Shown: positions 19,492 to 28,719 of the stretch, one piece after another
Position numbering within the stretch: the first letter of the stretch is position 1
Layout: each line of letters starts with the position of its first letter
NCBI GenBank assembly: GCA_903828245.1
Contig: CAIKLP010000046.1
Coordinates: 1-64,000, forward strand
DNA from: an uncultured bacterium
GTDB taxonomy: Bacteria > Bacteroidota > Bacteroidia > Sphingobacteriales > Sphingobacteriaceae
Reading direction: 5' to 3'
Length of the DNA stretch: 64,000 nucleotides
Made by a program: the position numbers and the translations under genes
The notes under the pieces: model-generated
Seen by the model: only the letters and a program-made list of their open reading frames with translations
The model's database searches: none
What the model was told of the DNA's origin: nothing

Positions 19492-20310
19492 TTATACGGC
19501 AACATTGTATTCTCTTAAAGCATTATTAAGAGAAGTTTTTAAATCTGTTGATGCTTTTCTTTGGCCAATAATTAATGCACATGGAACTTGGTAAGCACCT
19601 GCAGCAAATTCTTTTGTATAAGATCCAGGAATCACAACCGATCTAGCCGGAACCCTACCGATATATTCTACAGGTGTTGTACCGCTTACATCAATTATTT
19701 TTGTTGATGCGGTTAAGACAACATTTGCGCCCAATACGGCTTCTTTTTCGACGTGTACGCCTTCTACCACAATGCATCTTGAACCAATAAAGCATCCGTC
19801 TTCTATAATAACTGGAGCTGCTTGTAGTGGCTCTAAAACGCCGCCTATGCCTACACCTCCACTTAAGTGAACATGTTTGCCTATTTGTGCGCAAGAACCT
19901 ACCGTTGCCCATGTATCAACCATAGTTCCTTCGTCTACAAAAGCACCAATATTTACATAAGAAGGCATCATAATTACACCCTTTGCTAAAAATGCACCAT
20001 AACGCGCAACTGCATTGGGTACTACTCTTACGCCTTGTGCTACATAATTGGTTTTTAATTTCATTTTATCGTGGTAAACAAATGGCCCCACAATTATTTC
20101 TTGCATTTCGTTGATGGGAAAATATAATACCACTGCTTTTTTCACCCATTCATTTATTTTCCAGCCATTTGCTGTTGGTTCTGCAACCCTTAATTCACCT
20201 TTATCTAATTGATCAATAATTGCATGAATGGCTTCTTTTACTTCAGTAGTATGTAAAATACTTCTGTCATCCCATGCATTTTCGATAATTGATTTGAAAT
20301 TTTCGTTCAT
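19492..20310 (-). CDS. dapD: 2,3,4,5-tetrahydropyridine-2,6-dicarboxylate N-succinyltransferase
   Basis: DapD catalyses the succinylation step of the meso-diaminopimelate/lysine pathway, feeding peptidoglycan synthesis. The 272-residue protein has the N-terminal helical domain and a left-handed beta-helix of hexapeptide repeats (GAFVDEGTMVDTWATVGS, GIGGVLEPLQAAPVIIEDG). I place the start at the ATG giving MNENFKSIIENAWDD, the usual N-terminus; 29 extra upstream codons would overlap the divergent S4 gene. It heads the minus-strand run that continues through the glycosyltransferase and tRNA-modification genes. Confidence 0.96.
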   Translation of the reverse strand: MNENFKSIIENAWDDRSILHTTEVKEAIHAIIDQLDKGELRVAEPTANGWKINEWVKKAVVLYFPINEMQEIIVGPFVYHDKMKLKTNYVAQGVRVVPNAVARYGAFLAKGVIMMPSYVNIGAFVDEGTMVDTWATVGSCAQIGKHVHLSGGVGIGGVLEPLQAAPVIIEDGCFIGSRCIVVEGVHVEKEAVLGANVVLTASTKIIDVSGTTPVEYIGRVPARSVVIPGSYTKEFAAGAYQVPCALIIGQRKASTDLKTSLNNALREYNVAV

Positions 20311-20369
20311 TTTTATGCTTAATTTTTTAGAATATGCAAATCTAATAACAAAGTGTAAACAAAAGCGCT

Positions 20370-20377
20370 TATTTTTG
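20370..20377 (+). promoter_or_regulatory. Candidate -7 element, possibly leaderless transcript
   Basis: TATTTTTG matches TAnnTTTG exactly and ends 7 bp before the ATG of the S4 gene, so transcription would start about at the ATG. No convincing -33 TTTG was found. Confidence 0.45.
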
Positions 20378-20384
20378 AATTTAT

Positions 20385-20777
20385 ATGGCCCCGGCAAACG
20401 ATAAATTAAGGATTGATAAATACCTGTGGGCTATTCGAGTCTATAAAACAAGAAGCATTGCTACCGAGGCTTGTAAGGCAGGAAAGGTGAAAATGGGCGG
20501 GCAATCGCTCAAACCAGCTCATATTGTAAAAATAGGAGACCTATACGCCATACAAAAAGACCAGCAAAAGAAAATTTTTAAGGTATTGGCATTACTCGAA
20601 AAAAGAGTAGATGCGGCCAAAGCAGCTCCTTTTTTCGAAGACTTAACACCACCCGAATTAGACTCCAAATTAGTTTCTGTATTTAATGCTCCTGTATTAA
20701 AGCGTGAAAGGGGTTCAGGAAGGCCAACCAAGCGAGATCGTCGAGAAATAGACGATCTACAAGACAGCTGGGAATAG
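20385..20777 (+). CDS. S4-domain RNA-binding protein, Hsp15-like
   Basis: The 130-residue protein opens with an S4 RNA-binding domain (LRIDKYLWAIRVYKTRSIATEAC...GKVKMGGQSLKPAHIVKIGD). The basic C-terminal tail contains GSGRPTKRDRREID. The layout matches Hsp15 (HslR), which in E. coli binds 50S subunits carrying stalled nascent chains. It is transcribed divergently from dapD and appears monocistronic. Confidence 0.88.
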   Translation: MAPANDKLRIDKYLWAIRVYKTRSIATEACKAGKVKMGGQSLKPAHIVKIGDLYAIQKDQQKKIFKVLALLEKRVDAAKAAPFFEDLTPPELDSKLVSVFNAPVLKRERGSGRPTKRDRREIDDLQDSWE

Positions 20778-20882
20778 CTGATTTTGATGGGTGTCTAAAC
20801 AATTAAATACACAGGAATGTAAGTCATTTTAGATTTAAAATAAAATAACGATATTTAACTTTTTATTTATAGAAATTAGCAC

Positions 20883-21956
20883 ATGATTCAAGTAAAATTT
20901 AATACCCAAAGTCAACCTTTCTTTCAAGCTTTAAGAACCCGTACTGATCAATATTTCAAATCAAATAAAATCAGCACCAAAGGCGATAGTCGTTTGTATT
21001 GGAAGACTGCAATTCTTTCGATTACTTTTGTTGCCATTTATATTACACTTGTTTTTTTAACGCCAACCAGTAATTGGATTAGTTTAATCTTGTGTTCCTT
21101 GTTGGGTGCCAATTTTGCAGCCATTGGTTTTAATATGATGCATGATGGTGCACATGGAAGTTATTCCGACAATAAATTTTTAAACGAATCGATGGGATTC
21201 ACTTTAAATATTATGGGTGGAAATATGTATGTGTGGAAGCAAAAACATAACGAGAATCACCACACCTTTACTAATATTGAAGGCCACGACGACGATATTA
21301 ATTTAAAGCCCTTTTTAAGAATGCATGAAGGTCAGCAAAAGCTTTGGATCCACCGCTACCAACACTTTTACGGGGTGTTCATGTACGGCATGTCGTTAAT
21401 GTTTTGGGTATTTTACCAAGATTTTAAAAGATATTTTTCTGGACAAATTGCCGAGCATACCAACATGAGAAAAATGAAAAATTCGGATCACCTTATTTTC
21501 TGGTCTTCTAAATTTTTACATATTTTATTATTCCTATTAATTCCAATGTATACTGTTGGTGTGGTTGCAGCTATTGTAGGTTATATTACCATGTCTTACG
21601 TATGTGGAATAATTTTAGGCATTGTTTTTCAAATGGCGCACGTTGTGGAACCCGCTTCTTTTGTAACGCCTTCAAATGGTATAGAATCAATCGAAGAAGA
21701 ATGGGCAGTGCATCAAATAAAAACTACTTTCGATTTTGCTACAAAAAATAAAGTGGTGTGTTGGTTGTTGGGCGGCTTGAATTTCCAAGTAGAACATCAC
21801 TTGTTTCCAAGGGTAAGTCATGTGCATTATCCGGCACTAAGAAAAATTGTAAGAGATACCTGTGATGAGTTTAGTATTAGATATCACGAATTCCCTACTG
21901 TTTTAAAAGCTTTCAGGTCACACCTAAGTTATTTAAGAACAATTGGTAGGGCTTAG
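20883..21956 (+). CDS. Membrane fatty acid desaturase
   Basis: This 357-residue integral membrane diiron desaturase has the three histidine boxes of the family: HDGAHG (about residue 87), HNENHH (about 121) and QVEHH (about 300). Paired hydrophobic spans lie before box 1 and between boxes 2 and 3. It resembles the linoleoyl-CoA/acyl-lipid front-end type of desaturase without a cytochrome b5 domain. It would adjust membrane fluidity using oxygen, showing that this organism is not a strict anaerobe. It appears to stand alone between the S4 gene and HU. Confidence 0.92.
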   Translation: MIQVKFNTQSQPFFQALRTRTDQYFKSNKISTKGDSRLYWKTAILSITFVAIYITLVFLTPTSNWISLILCSLLGANFAAIGFNMMHDGAHGSYSDNKFLNESMGFTLNIMGGNMYVWKQKHNENHHTFTNIEGHDDDINLKPFLRMHEGQQKLWIHRYQHFYGVFMYGMSLMFWVFYQDFKRYFSGQIAEHTNMRKMKNSDHLIFWSSKFLHILLFLLIPMYTVGVVAAIVGYITMSYVCGIILGIVFQMAHVVEPASFVTPSNGIESIEEEWAVHQIKTTFDFATKNKVVCWLLGGLNFQVEHHLFPRVSHVHYPALRKIVRDTCDEFSIRYHEFPTVLKAFRSHLSYLRTIGRA

Positions 21957-22152
21957 ACCTGAGCTAAAACCCTTATAAACACTGTGTTTCGATTCACATT
22001 GTGAAAATGTGGATAATTTCTAAATTTATTTTTGAAAAGAAGTTAGCAAAAGTGAAGAATATTACATTTCTTAGAGGTATGAAATAGACCGCTTTTCCTT
22101 TAGGAATAGGCTATACATAAAAAACTAAATATTAAAACTTAAATTTAAAACC

Positions 22153-22428
22153 ATGAACAAAGCAGAATTAATTGACGCAATCGCGGCAGAAACACACATG
22201 ACAAAAGCAGATTCAGGTCGTGCTTTAGATGCATTCTTAAATGCAACTACAAAATCTTTGAAAAAAGGTGAGAAATTAACTTTAGTTGGTTTCGGTACTT
22301 TTTCAGTTACTAAAAGACCAGCTAGAATGGGACGTAATCCACAAACTGGTAAAGCAATTAAAATTGCTGCTAAGAAAGTTGCTAAATTTAAAGCAGGTGC
22401 TACTTTAGCTAAAGTGGTTAACAAGTAA
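22153..22428 (+). CDS. hup: HU family DNA-binding protein
   Basis: The 91-residue histone-like protein has the family start MNKAELIDAIAAE and the DNA-arm region GFGTFSVTKRPARMGRNPQTGK. HU bends and compacts DNA as a dimer. The 196-bp upstream region has a TATTTTTG element at 22027 and a long leader. A bidirectional terminator follows at 22448. Confidence 0.97.
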   Translation: MNKAELIDAIAAETHMTKADSGRALDAFLNATTKSLKKGEKLTLVGFGTFSVTKRPARMGRNPQTGKAIKIAAKKVAKFKAGATLAKVVNK

Positions 22429-22447
22429 TTTTTTAAAAAATTATTTT

Positions 22448-22483
22448 AAAAAAAGCCTCGAATTTATTCGAGGCTTTTTTTTT
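22448..22483. terminator. Bidirectional terminator between hup and msrB
   Basis: The stem GCCTCGAA/TTCGAGGC around a ttta loop has an A run on the left and a T run on the right. It serves the convergent genes hup (+) and msrB (-). Confidence 0.92.
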
Positions 22484-23027
22484 ATTTCTTTTCGAAAACT
22501 AATGAAACAGAATTCATGCAAAACCTTTTGCCTGTTGGCTTTGGGCCATCGTCAAATACATGGCCTAAATGAGCATTGCACCTTCCGCAAACTACTTCTG
22601 TACGAATCATGCCATGTGTTTCATCTGTAATATATTGCACACTGCTTTCGGTATAAGTTTCAAAAAAACTAGGCCAGCCACAACCACTTGCAAATTTACT
22701 ATCCGATTCAAATAATTTATTACCGCAGGCAGCGCAATAATAAAATCCTCTGTCAAAAAAATTATCATACTTTCCGGTGTAGGCTCTTTCGGTTCCTTTT
22801 TTTCTAGCAATTTCGAATAATTCAGGGCTTAAGGTTTTTTCCCATTCTTGTTCCGAAACATTTATTTTTTCTTTACTTGTTTTATTAAAATACGGATTGG
22901 CGGATGTGGTCATTTTTTTATTAGTTTGTTGTGTTTTTTTTGCTGTGTAATTTGACTTATTTGTTTGTGCCTCACAATTGATGTTCAAGCAAATGGCCAA
23001 TGCCACAAATGGTATAATTGCTTTCAT
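22482..23027 (-). CDS. msrB: Peptide-methionine (R)-S-oxide reductase, exported
   Basis: The 181-residue protein carries an N-terminal export signal (MKAIIPFVALAICLNINCEAQ) with a Cys near the cleavage region but not a clean lipobox. The MsrB domain follows: zinc-binding YCAACG and CGRC pairs, ASGCGWPSF, HLGHVFDDGP, and the catalytic Cys in RFCMNSVSL (about residue 170). It repairs R-methionine sulfoxide, here probably in the periplasm. The region from 23028 to 23172 upstream shows nothing further that I could identify. Confidence 0.95.
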   Translation of the reverse strand: MKAIIPFVALAICLNINCEAQTNKSNYTAKKTQQTNKKMTTSANPYFNKTSKEKINVSEQEWEKTLSPELFEIARKKGTERAYTGKYDNFFDRGFYYCAACGNKLFESDSKFASGCGWPSFFETYTESSVQYITDETHGMIRTEVVCGRCNAHLGHVFDDGPKPTGKRFCMNSVSLVFEKK

Positions 23028-23172
23028 TTTTAATAATTATATGGTTCTACTAATTTAGACAAATACAATACCTATTTGTTTGCCAAAATTGGATTTCAAC
23101 TGTTGGGGAAAAGTTATATTGCCTGAGAGGTGTTTTTGTGCTTCAAAAACTTTTATTTGTCACAAAAAATAA

Positions 23173-23180
23173 TATTTTTG
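23173..23180 (+). promoter_or_regulatory. Candidate -7 element for the 2-oxoacid oxidoreductase operon
   Basis: TATTTTTG is an exact TAnnTTTG match about 65 bp before the TTG start at 23245. A TTTG at 23156 is too close for the usual -33 spacing, so the -33 element is uncertain. Confidence 0.45.
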
Positions 23181-23244
23181 TTATAGGCTGATTATCTGTA
23201 AATTTATTATCGAAGCCACATTTATCCCTAAAAAAACAACCAAT

Positions 23245-25032
23245 TTGGAACCTACTCAAACTAATGATCCAGAATACTATCACAAGGTGGTAGATTGTCA
23301 ATATGCTTGTCCTGCTCATACACCAGTTCCAGAGTATATTCGATTAATTGCTGCAGGTAAATATACAGAAGCCTATATGGTTAACTGGGAGTCAAATGTT
23401 TTCCCTGGAATTTTAGGAAGAACCTGCGATCGTCCATGTGAACCAGCCTGTAGAAGAGGAAGGATTGAAGAAGAGCCCGTTGCCATTTGTAGATTAAAAC
23501 GGGTAGCCGCAGACAACAAATCGGATGTTACAGATTTGATGCCTATTATACCTTCGGTAAAAAATGGTAAACGCATTGCCTTAATTGGGGGTGGTCCTGC
23601 TTCTTTAACAGTTGCACGAGATTTAGCACCTTTGGGTTATTCAATAGATTTATATGATAATCAAAACAAAGCAGGTGGCATGATGCGTAGTCAAATCCCA
23701 TCGTTTCGTTTGCCCGATTCGGTTTTAGATGAAGAGGTTGGTTATGTTTTAAATATGGGTATTGAAACACATTTCAATACGTATGTAAATAGTTTAAAAG
23801 AAATTACGGATAAAAAATATGATGCGGTTTTTATAGGTACTGGTGCACCCAAAGGAAAAGATCTTTCCGATTTACCTGGAAGAAAAGACGCAAGTGCAAA
23901 TGTGCATATAGGTATTGAATGGCTTGCCAGTGTTGCATTTGAGCATACCAATAAAATAGGTAAAAAAGTAATCGTGCTAGGTGGTGGAAATACCGCAATG
24001 GATTGTTGCCGTACTTCTCGTCGTTTAGGTGGCGATCAAGTGAAAGTTGTGGTAAGAAGTCCATTCTCCGAAATGCGCGCATCGGAATGGGAAAAAGAAG
24101 ATGCATTACACGAAGATATTCCAATTATTGATTGTCATGTGCCGCAAAGTTTTGTGGTGACAAACGGCAAACTAGTGGGAATGAATTTCGATAAAGTACA
24201 TGCGGTTTACGATGATAATGGAAAGCGTAAATTAGTGAGCACTAACGAAGCGCCCGTGTTTATTGAAGCAGACGATGTTTTAATTGCCATTGGCCAAGAA
24301 AATACTTTCCCTTGGATAGAAAAAGATTTAGGATTGGCATTCGATGAATATGGCATGCCGGTAGTAGATAAAAATACTTTTCAATCAACCAACGAAAAAA
24401 TATTTTTTGGTGGAGATGCAGCATTGGGTCCTAAAAATGTTATCACTGCAGTTGCACAAGGACATCAAGCAGCCATTTCCATCGATTTATTTTGTAATCA
24501 ACAATCATTAACAGAAAGACCCAGTCCATATGTAAATTTGGTGAGTCAAAAAATGGGTATTCATGAATGGAGTTACGACAGTGATGTGGTAACAGACAAT
24601 AGATATATTGTACCACAAGTGAATAAAGAAATTGCACTCAAAGACCGTAAGGTAGAAGTAGAGCTTGGCTTTGATGGCTTACATGGCTACAAAGAAGCCA
24701 AGCGTTGTTTAAATTGTGATGTGCAAACCGTGTTTACAGAAAATAAATGTATAGAGTGTGATGCCTGTGTAGATATTTGTCCAACGGCTTGTATTTCTTT
24801 TACATTTAATGAAGACGATGAAAATACATTGAGAAATAAACTTCAAGTACCTGCCTTAAATTTAAGTCAAGATTTATTAATCTCGGCACCATTACCTACC
24901 CAAAGAGTAATGGTGAAAGATGAAGATGTTTGTTTGCATTGTGGTTTATGTGCAGAGCGTTGTCCAACATCTGCATGGGATATGCAAAAGTTTTTTTATA
25001 CTACCAGTAAAGCAGGAAATCAATGTCAGTAA
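23245..25032 (+). CDS. GltD-like FAD/NAD(P) oxidoreductase with two C-terminal ferredoxin clusters
   Basis: The 595-residue protein has GltD-type Fe-S cysteines at the N-terminus (CQYACPAH, CDRPCEPACRRG), an FAD-binding IALIGGGPAS (about 111-120), an NAD(P)-binding VIVLGGGNTAMD (about 242-253), and C-terminal ferredoxin motifs CIECDACVDICPTAC (about 502-516) and CLHCGLCAERCPTS (about 562-575). Joined to korA (overlap of 10 bp) and korB, it probably moves electrons between NAD(P)H and the ferredoxin used by the 2-oxoacid oxidoreductase. The start is TTG, just before the conserved N-terminal cysteines. It is not a glutamate synthase, because no large GltB subunit is nearby. Confidence 0.9.
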   Translation: MEPTQTNDPEYYHKVVDCQYACPAHTPVPEYIRLIAAGKYTEAYMVNWESNVFPGILGRTCDRPCEPACRRGRIEEEPVAICRLKRVAADNKSDVTDLMPIIPSVKNGKRIALIGGGPASLTVARDLAPLGYSIDLYDNQNKAGGMMRSQIPSFRLPDSVLDEEVGYVLNMGIETHFNTYVNSLKEITDKKYDAVFIGTGAPKGKDLSDLPGRKDASANVHIGIEWLASVAFEHTNKIGKKVIVLGGGNTAMDCCRTSRRLGGDQVKVVVRSPFSEMRASEWEKEDALHEDIPIIDCHVPQSFVVTNGKLVGMNFDKVHAVYDDNGKRKLVSTNEAPVFIEADDVLIAIGQENTFPWIEKDLGLAFDEYGMPVVDKNTFQSTNEKIFFGGDAALGPKNVITAVAQGHQAAISIDLFCNQQSLTERPSPYVNLVSQKMGIHEWSYDSDVVTDNRYIVPQVNKEIALKDRKVEVELGFDGLHGYKEAKRCLNCDVQTVFTENKCIECDACVDICPTACISFTFNEDDENTLRNKLQVPALNLSQDLLISAPLPTQRVMVKDEDVCLHCGLCAERCPTSAWDMQKFFYTTSKAGNQCQ

Positions 25033-26825
25033 ATAATTTAATTAATAATTTTGTAGTTCGATTTGCTAATGTAAATGGAACGGGATCTGCTTCTGCCAAT
25101 TATATGTTTGCAAAAGCAGTTTTTAGGATGGGCATTTTTGCCACGCCTAAAAACATTTTTCCTTCTAATATTCAAGGTTTACCTACTTGGTACGATGTAC
25201 GAGTGTCTGAAAAGGGCTACCTAGGCCGAAGAGAAGGCGTTGATATGATGGTGTCGGTGAATCCACAAAGTATGGCTAACGACATTAAAAGTGTGAAAAC
25301 AGGTGGTTATTTTTTATATGATTGCACTAAAGATTTACCAGAAAATTATATCAGAGAAGACATCAATTATATTGGTGTACCCTTAATGGAAATGTGTATT
25401 AACGAATATTCGGATCCAAGACAAAGACAATTATTTAAAAACATCATTTATGTAGGGGCACTTGCGGCACTCATGAATATTGAATTTGAAGTATTGGAGC
25501 AATTATTTAAAGAGCAATTTGCAGGCAAAGAAAAATTAATTGCTCCCAATGTAAAAGCACTACAATTAGGAATGGATTATATCAAACAACATTATGCATA
25601 TCCATTACCTATTCGATTAGAGAGAAGAGATTTAATTGGAGATAAAATTTTAATTGATGGCAATTCGGCATGTGGTTTAGGTGCAGTGTATGGAGGCGCA
25701 ACAGTAGCGGCTTGGTATCCTATCACCCCATCCACCTCTGTGGTTGAAGCCTATTCGGAGTACGCCAATAAATACAGAGTAGATCCTAAAACAGGTAAAA
25801 ATAACTTTGCAATTGTTCAAGCAGAAGATGAGTTAGCTGCCATTGGAATGGTGATTGGTGCCAATTGGAATGGTGCAAGATCATTTACCGCAACCAGTGG
25901 GCCAGGTGTTTCTTTAATGAACGAATTTTTAGGTTTAGCTTATTTTGCGGAGATTCCTACCTTGCTCATTGATGTGCAAAGAAGTGGACCTTCGACAGGT
26001 ATGCCAACTAGAACACAGCAATCAGATATTATTAGTGCAGCCTATGCATCGCATGGCGATACTAAACAGGTACTGGTCATTCCAAGTACACCCAAAGAAT
26101 GTTTCGATCTTACTGCCGATTCGCTTGATTTAGCAGAGCATTTGCAAACGCCTATTATCATGCTAACCGATTTAGATTTGGGAATGAATGATCATGTTTC
26201 GGAACCATTTGTTTGGGATGATAATAGAAAATACAATAGAGGTAAAGTATTGAATGCCGAAGAATTAGAAAAAATGGGTCGCTTCGGAAGGTATTTAGAT
26301 GTTGATAATGATGGCGTCACTTATCGAACCTATCCAGGCACACATCCAACCAAAGGATCGTTTTTTACGCGCGGTACTTCTAGAGATGAATACGCTGTAT
26401 ATACCGAAGACAGTGGCGCTTACGTTCAAAATATGGAACGCTTACAATTGAAATGGGAAACCGCAAAAACATTGGTGCCTACACCAATCATGTATCAAGA
26501 AAAAAATAAATCTAATATCGGATTTATATTTTTCGGTACTACTTTATTTGCAGCCGAAGAATCGATGGATATGTTAGCCGAAAATAATATCACAATAGAT
26601 GCTATGCGTTTAAGAGCTTTTCCATTTAATAATCAAGTATCTGATTTTATTGAATCGCACCAAAGCATTGTAGTTATTGAGCAAAATAGAGATGCGCAAA
26701 TGAGAAGTTTATTGATCAATGAGTTGAATTGTAATCCATCAAAAATTAAATCGATTTTAAATTACGATGGTATGCCAATTACCGCAGACATGATCGTTAC
26801 TCAATTTCATAATTTATCATTATAA
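25023..26825 (+). CDS. korA: 2-oxoacid:ferredoxin oxidoreductase, fused gamma-alpha subunit
   Basis: The 600-residue protein joins an N-terminal gamma domain (about 8-190; NNFVVRFANVNGTGSASANY) to the alpha domain. The latter carries the substrate-binding loop YPITPSTSVVEAYS (about 230-243), TSGPGVSLMNEFLGLAYFAE and the RSGPSTGMPTRTQQSD segment. This gamma-alpha layout is typical of KorA-type 2-oxoglutarate oxidoreductases. It makes or uses acyl-CoA from a 2-oxoacid, CoA and ferredoxin. The ATG overlaps the upstream gene by 10 bp, and korB follows 18 bp later. The exact 2-oxoacid is inferred from family likeness. Confidence 0.92.
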   Translation: MSVNNLINNFVVRFANVNGTGSASANYMFAKAVFRMGIFATPKNIFPSNIQGLPTWYDVRVSEKGYLGRREGVDMMVSVNPQSMANDIKSVKTGGYFLYDCTKDLPENYIREDINYIGVPLMEMCINEYSDPRQRQLFKNIIYVGALAALMNIEFEVLEQLFKEQFAGKEKLIAPNVKALQLGMDYIKQHYAYPLPIRLERRDLIGDKILIDGNSACGLGAVYGGATVAAWYPITPSTSVVEAYSEYANKYRVDPKTGKNNFAIVQAEDELAAIGMVIGANWNGARSFTATSGPGVSLMNEFLGLAYFAEIPTLLIDVQRSGPSTGMPTRTQQSDIISAAYASHGDTKQVLVIPSTPKECFDLTADSLDLAEHLQTPIIMLTDLDLGMNDHVSEPFVWDDNRKYNRGKVLNAEELEKMGRFGRYLDVDNDGVTYRTYPGTHPTKGSFFTRGTSRDEYAVYTEDSGAYVQNMERLQLKWETAKTLVPTPIMYQEKNKSNIGFIFFGTTLFAAEESMDMLAENNITIDAMRLRAFPFNNQVSDFIESHQSIVVIEQNRDAQMRSLLINELNCNPSKIKSILNYDGMPITADMIVTQFHNLSL

Positions 26826-26843
26826 GAATAGTCCAAGCATATT

Positions 26844-27896
26844 ATGACTTATATCAAACCAAAATTTCGTCATCCTTCTTTGCCTAAAAATGATTTAGGT
26901 TATACCAAAACAGTTTACGAAGGTTCCCTCTCTACACTTTGTGCGGGTTGTGGCCACGATTCAATCAGTGCGGCTATTGTACAGTCTTGTTACGAATTGG
27001 CATTAGAACCACATCGTATTGCCAAACTTTCGGGCATTGGATGTTCTTCTAAAACGCCTGCTTATTTTTTGAGTCAATCGCATGGTTTTAATTCTGTGCA
27101 TGGTAGAATGCCTTCGGTTGCCACCGGTGCTAGTTTAGCCAATAAAGATTTAATTTATTTTGGTGTTTCGGGCGATGGTGATACCGCGTCTATAGGTATG
27201 GGACAATTTGTGCATGTGGTGAGAAGAAATTTAAACATGGTTTATGTTGTCATGAACAATGGATGTTATGGATTAACCAAAGGACAAGATTCGGCAACAG
27301 CAGACGAAGGTTCTAAAAGTAAAGCAGGGTCTGTTAATTTATTTAATGCTATTGATTTGCCAAGTTTAGCTTTGGAATTAGGTGCTTCATTTGTAGCGCA
27401 AAGTTTTTCAGGCGATAAAGCACAGTTGATACCATTGATTAAAGCGGCCATCAAGCATCCTGGTTTTGCACTCATCAATGTTATTTCGCCCTGTGTTACT
27501 TTTAATAATAATCCGGGTTCGACTAAAGCATACGATTATGTAAGAGAACACCTCGATGCAACATCAACGGTAGATTTTATTCCTTTGCAAGAAGAAATTA
27601 GCGTAGCCTACGAAGCCGGTTCTACTAAGAATATCGAATTACACGATGGTTCCTCTTTACAATTAAATAAATTAGCAACTAATTGGAATCCCGAAGATAG
27701 AATGTCTGCCATGACCGCCATGCAGCAAGCAAAATTAGATGGAGAAATTTTAACAGGCTTAATTTTTATTGAACCCGAAACCACCGATTTGCATGCCATG
27801 ATAAAAACTTCTGATACACCTTTAAATACAATGGATGAATCGCAGTTGTGTCCAGGATCACAAGCGCTCGAAGCACTCAACGAAGAATTTAGATAA
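26844..27896 (+). CDS. korB: 2-oxoacid:ferredoxin oxidoreductase beta subunit
   Basis: The 350-residue TPP-binding subunit shows the GDGD motif (about 110-113) and the NNGCYGLTKGQ segment (about 138-148). The Fe-S cysteines are C33 and C36 (LCAGCGHD), C67 (GIGCSSK) and one near residue 216 (SPCVTF). With KorA it forms the catalytic core. The C-terminal extension past residue 240 (YEAGSTKNIELHDGSSL onward) is seen in KorB. The operon ends with a strong terminator. Confidence 0.94.
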   Translation: MTYIKPKFRHPSLPKNDLGYTKTVYEGSLSTLCAGCGHDSISAAIVQSCYELALEPHRIAKLSGIGCSSKTPAYFLSQSHGFNSVHGRMPSVATGASLANKDLIYFGVSGDGDTASIGMGQFVHVVRRNLNMVYVVMNNGCYGLTKGQDSATADEGSKSKAGSVNLFNAIDLPSLALELGASFVAQSFSGDKAQLIPLIKAAIKHPGFALINVISPCVTFNNNPGSTKAYDYVREHLDATSTVDFIPLQEEISVAYEAGSTKNIELHDGSSLQLNKLATNWNPEDRMSAMTAMQQAKLDGEILTGLIFIEPETTDLHAMIKTSDTPLNTMDESQLCPGSQALEALNEEFR

Positions 27897-27929
27897 AAAA
27901 AATAGCGCTTATTCAGCGCTATTTTTTTT
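27896..27929. terminator. Terminator after korB
   Basis: AATAGCGCT (27901-27909) pairs with AGCGCTATT (27915-27923), with an A run before it and a T run after. It can also terminate the converging methyltransferase gene. Confidence 0.92.
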
Positions 27930-27966
27930 GATAATATTTTGTGGTATTGTAAATAGGATATAAGCA

Positions 27967-28719
27967 TTACCTTCCTTCTTCGTTTAAGATATTAGTATTG
28001 CTTTTTATATATTTTAAAATAATGTATAATAAAGACGATAAAACGGCTGCTGTAATGAAGAACCCATTGTAGGTTGTTTTATGTTGCACGTAATTTCCAG
28101 CAATATTAAATAAAGCAAAAATTAAGAAAGTAGCTGCTAATCCGTTCTTCTCTTTTTTAATTACTTTTTTCCAACTGAAAGGTAAATTTGGTTTTACAAA
28201 TTTGGTAAAACTTGGAATAAATGCAGGTGTTTTAGCTGCCCAATCGGTATATAGTGCGCCGAATTTTTTTCTTAAAAATTGTTCTTCTGCAAACATAATG
28301 CGTTCGTAATATACCCAGTAGAAAAATCCAAAAGCAATATTGAACCACCAATTTTGTGTTAACAAAGCAGGCCCTAACCACATAAAGAAATTTCCTAAAT
28401 ATAAAGGATGACGAAGGATAGAATAAATACCCGTTGTATTCACCGTATCTGCAACTTGCTCCGTTACATTTCTACCCGAAGTATTGTTTGGCGTATGCCC
28501 AACGGTATAGCTTCTAATATATAAGCCTAATAAGCTAATAGCTAAACAGAAATATTCAAAGTAGCTCACCGCTTCAGCTGTTTGAAAACAGTTTAAAGTG
28601 GGGTTTAATTGCGATTGAATATAAAAGTATATCGCAATAATTAATATAATAATCGGAAGGCTTCCTCTGTATCTAAATAGCCAAATACCTTGTGATTCAA
28701 ATTCTTCTTGTAATGCCAT
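27967..28719 (-). CDS. Isoprenylcysteine carboxyl methyltransferase-like membrane protein
   Basis: The 250-residue polytopic protein has about five to six membrane spans and the ICMT/phospholipid-methyltransferase signature: GIYSILRHPLYLGNFFMWLG, followed by ERIMFAEEQFLRKKFG. Such proteins use SAM to methylate lipids or other small membrane substrates in bacteria; the substrate here is unknown. The gene appears monocistronic. The 158 bp between it and the next gene contain only a terminator. Confidence 0.82.
   Translation of the reverse strand: MALQEEFESQGIWLFRYRGSLPIIILIIAIYFYIQSQLNPTLNCFQTAEAVSYFEYFCLAISLLGLYIRSYTVGHTPNNTSGRNVTEQVADTVNTTGIYSILRHPLYLGNFFMWLGPALLTQNWWFNIAFGFFYWVYYERIMFAEEQFLRKKFGALYTDWAAKTPAFIPSFTKFVKPNLPFSWKKVIKKEKNGLAATFLIFALFNIAGNYVQHKTTYNGFFITAAVLSSLLYIILKYIKSNTNILNEEGR

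Noticed and set aside
23245-25032. Glutamate synthase small subunit
   Set aside because: The GltD-like core is real, but no GltB is present, ferredoxin domains are attached at the C-terminus, and the gene overlaps korA.
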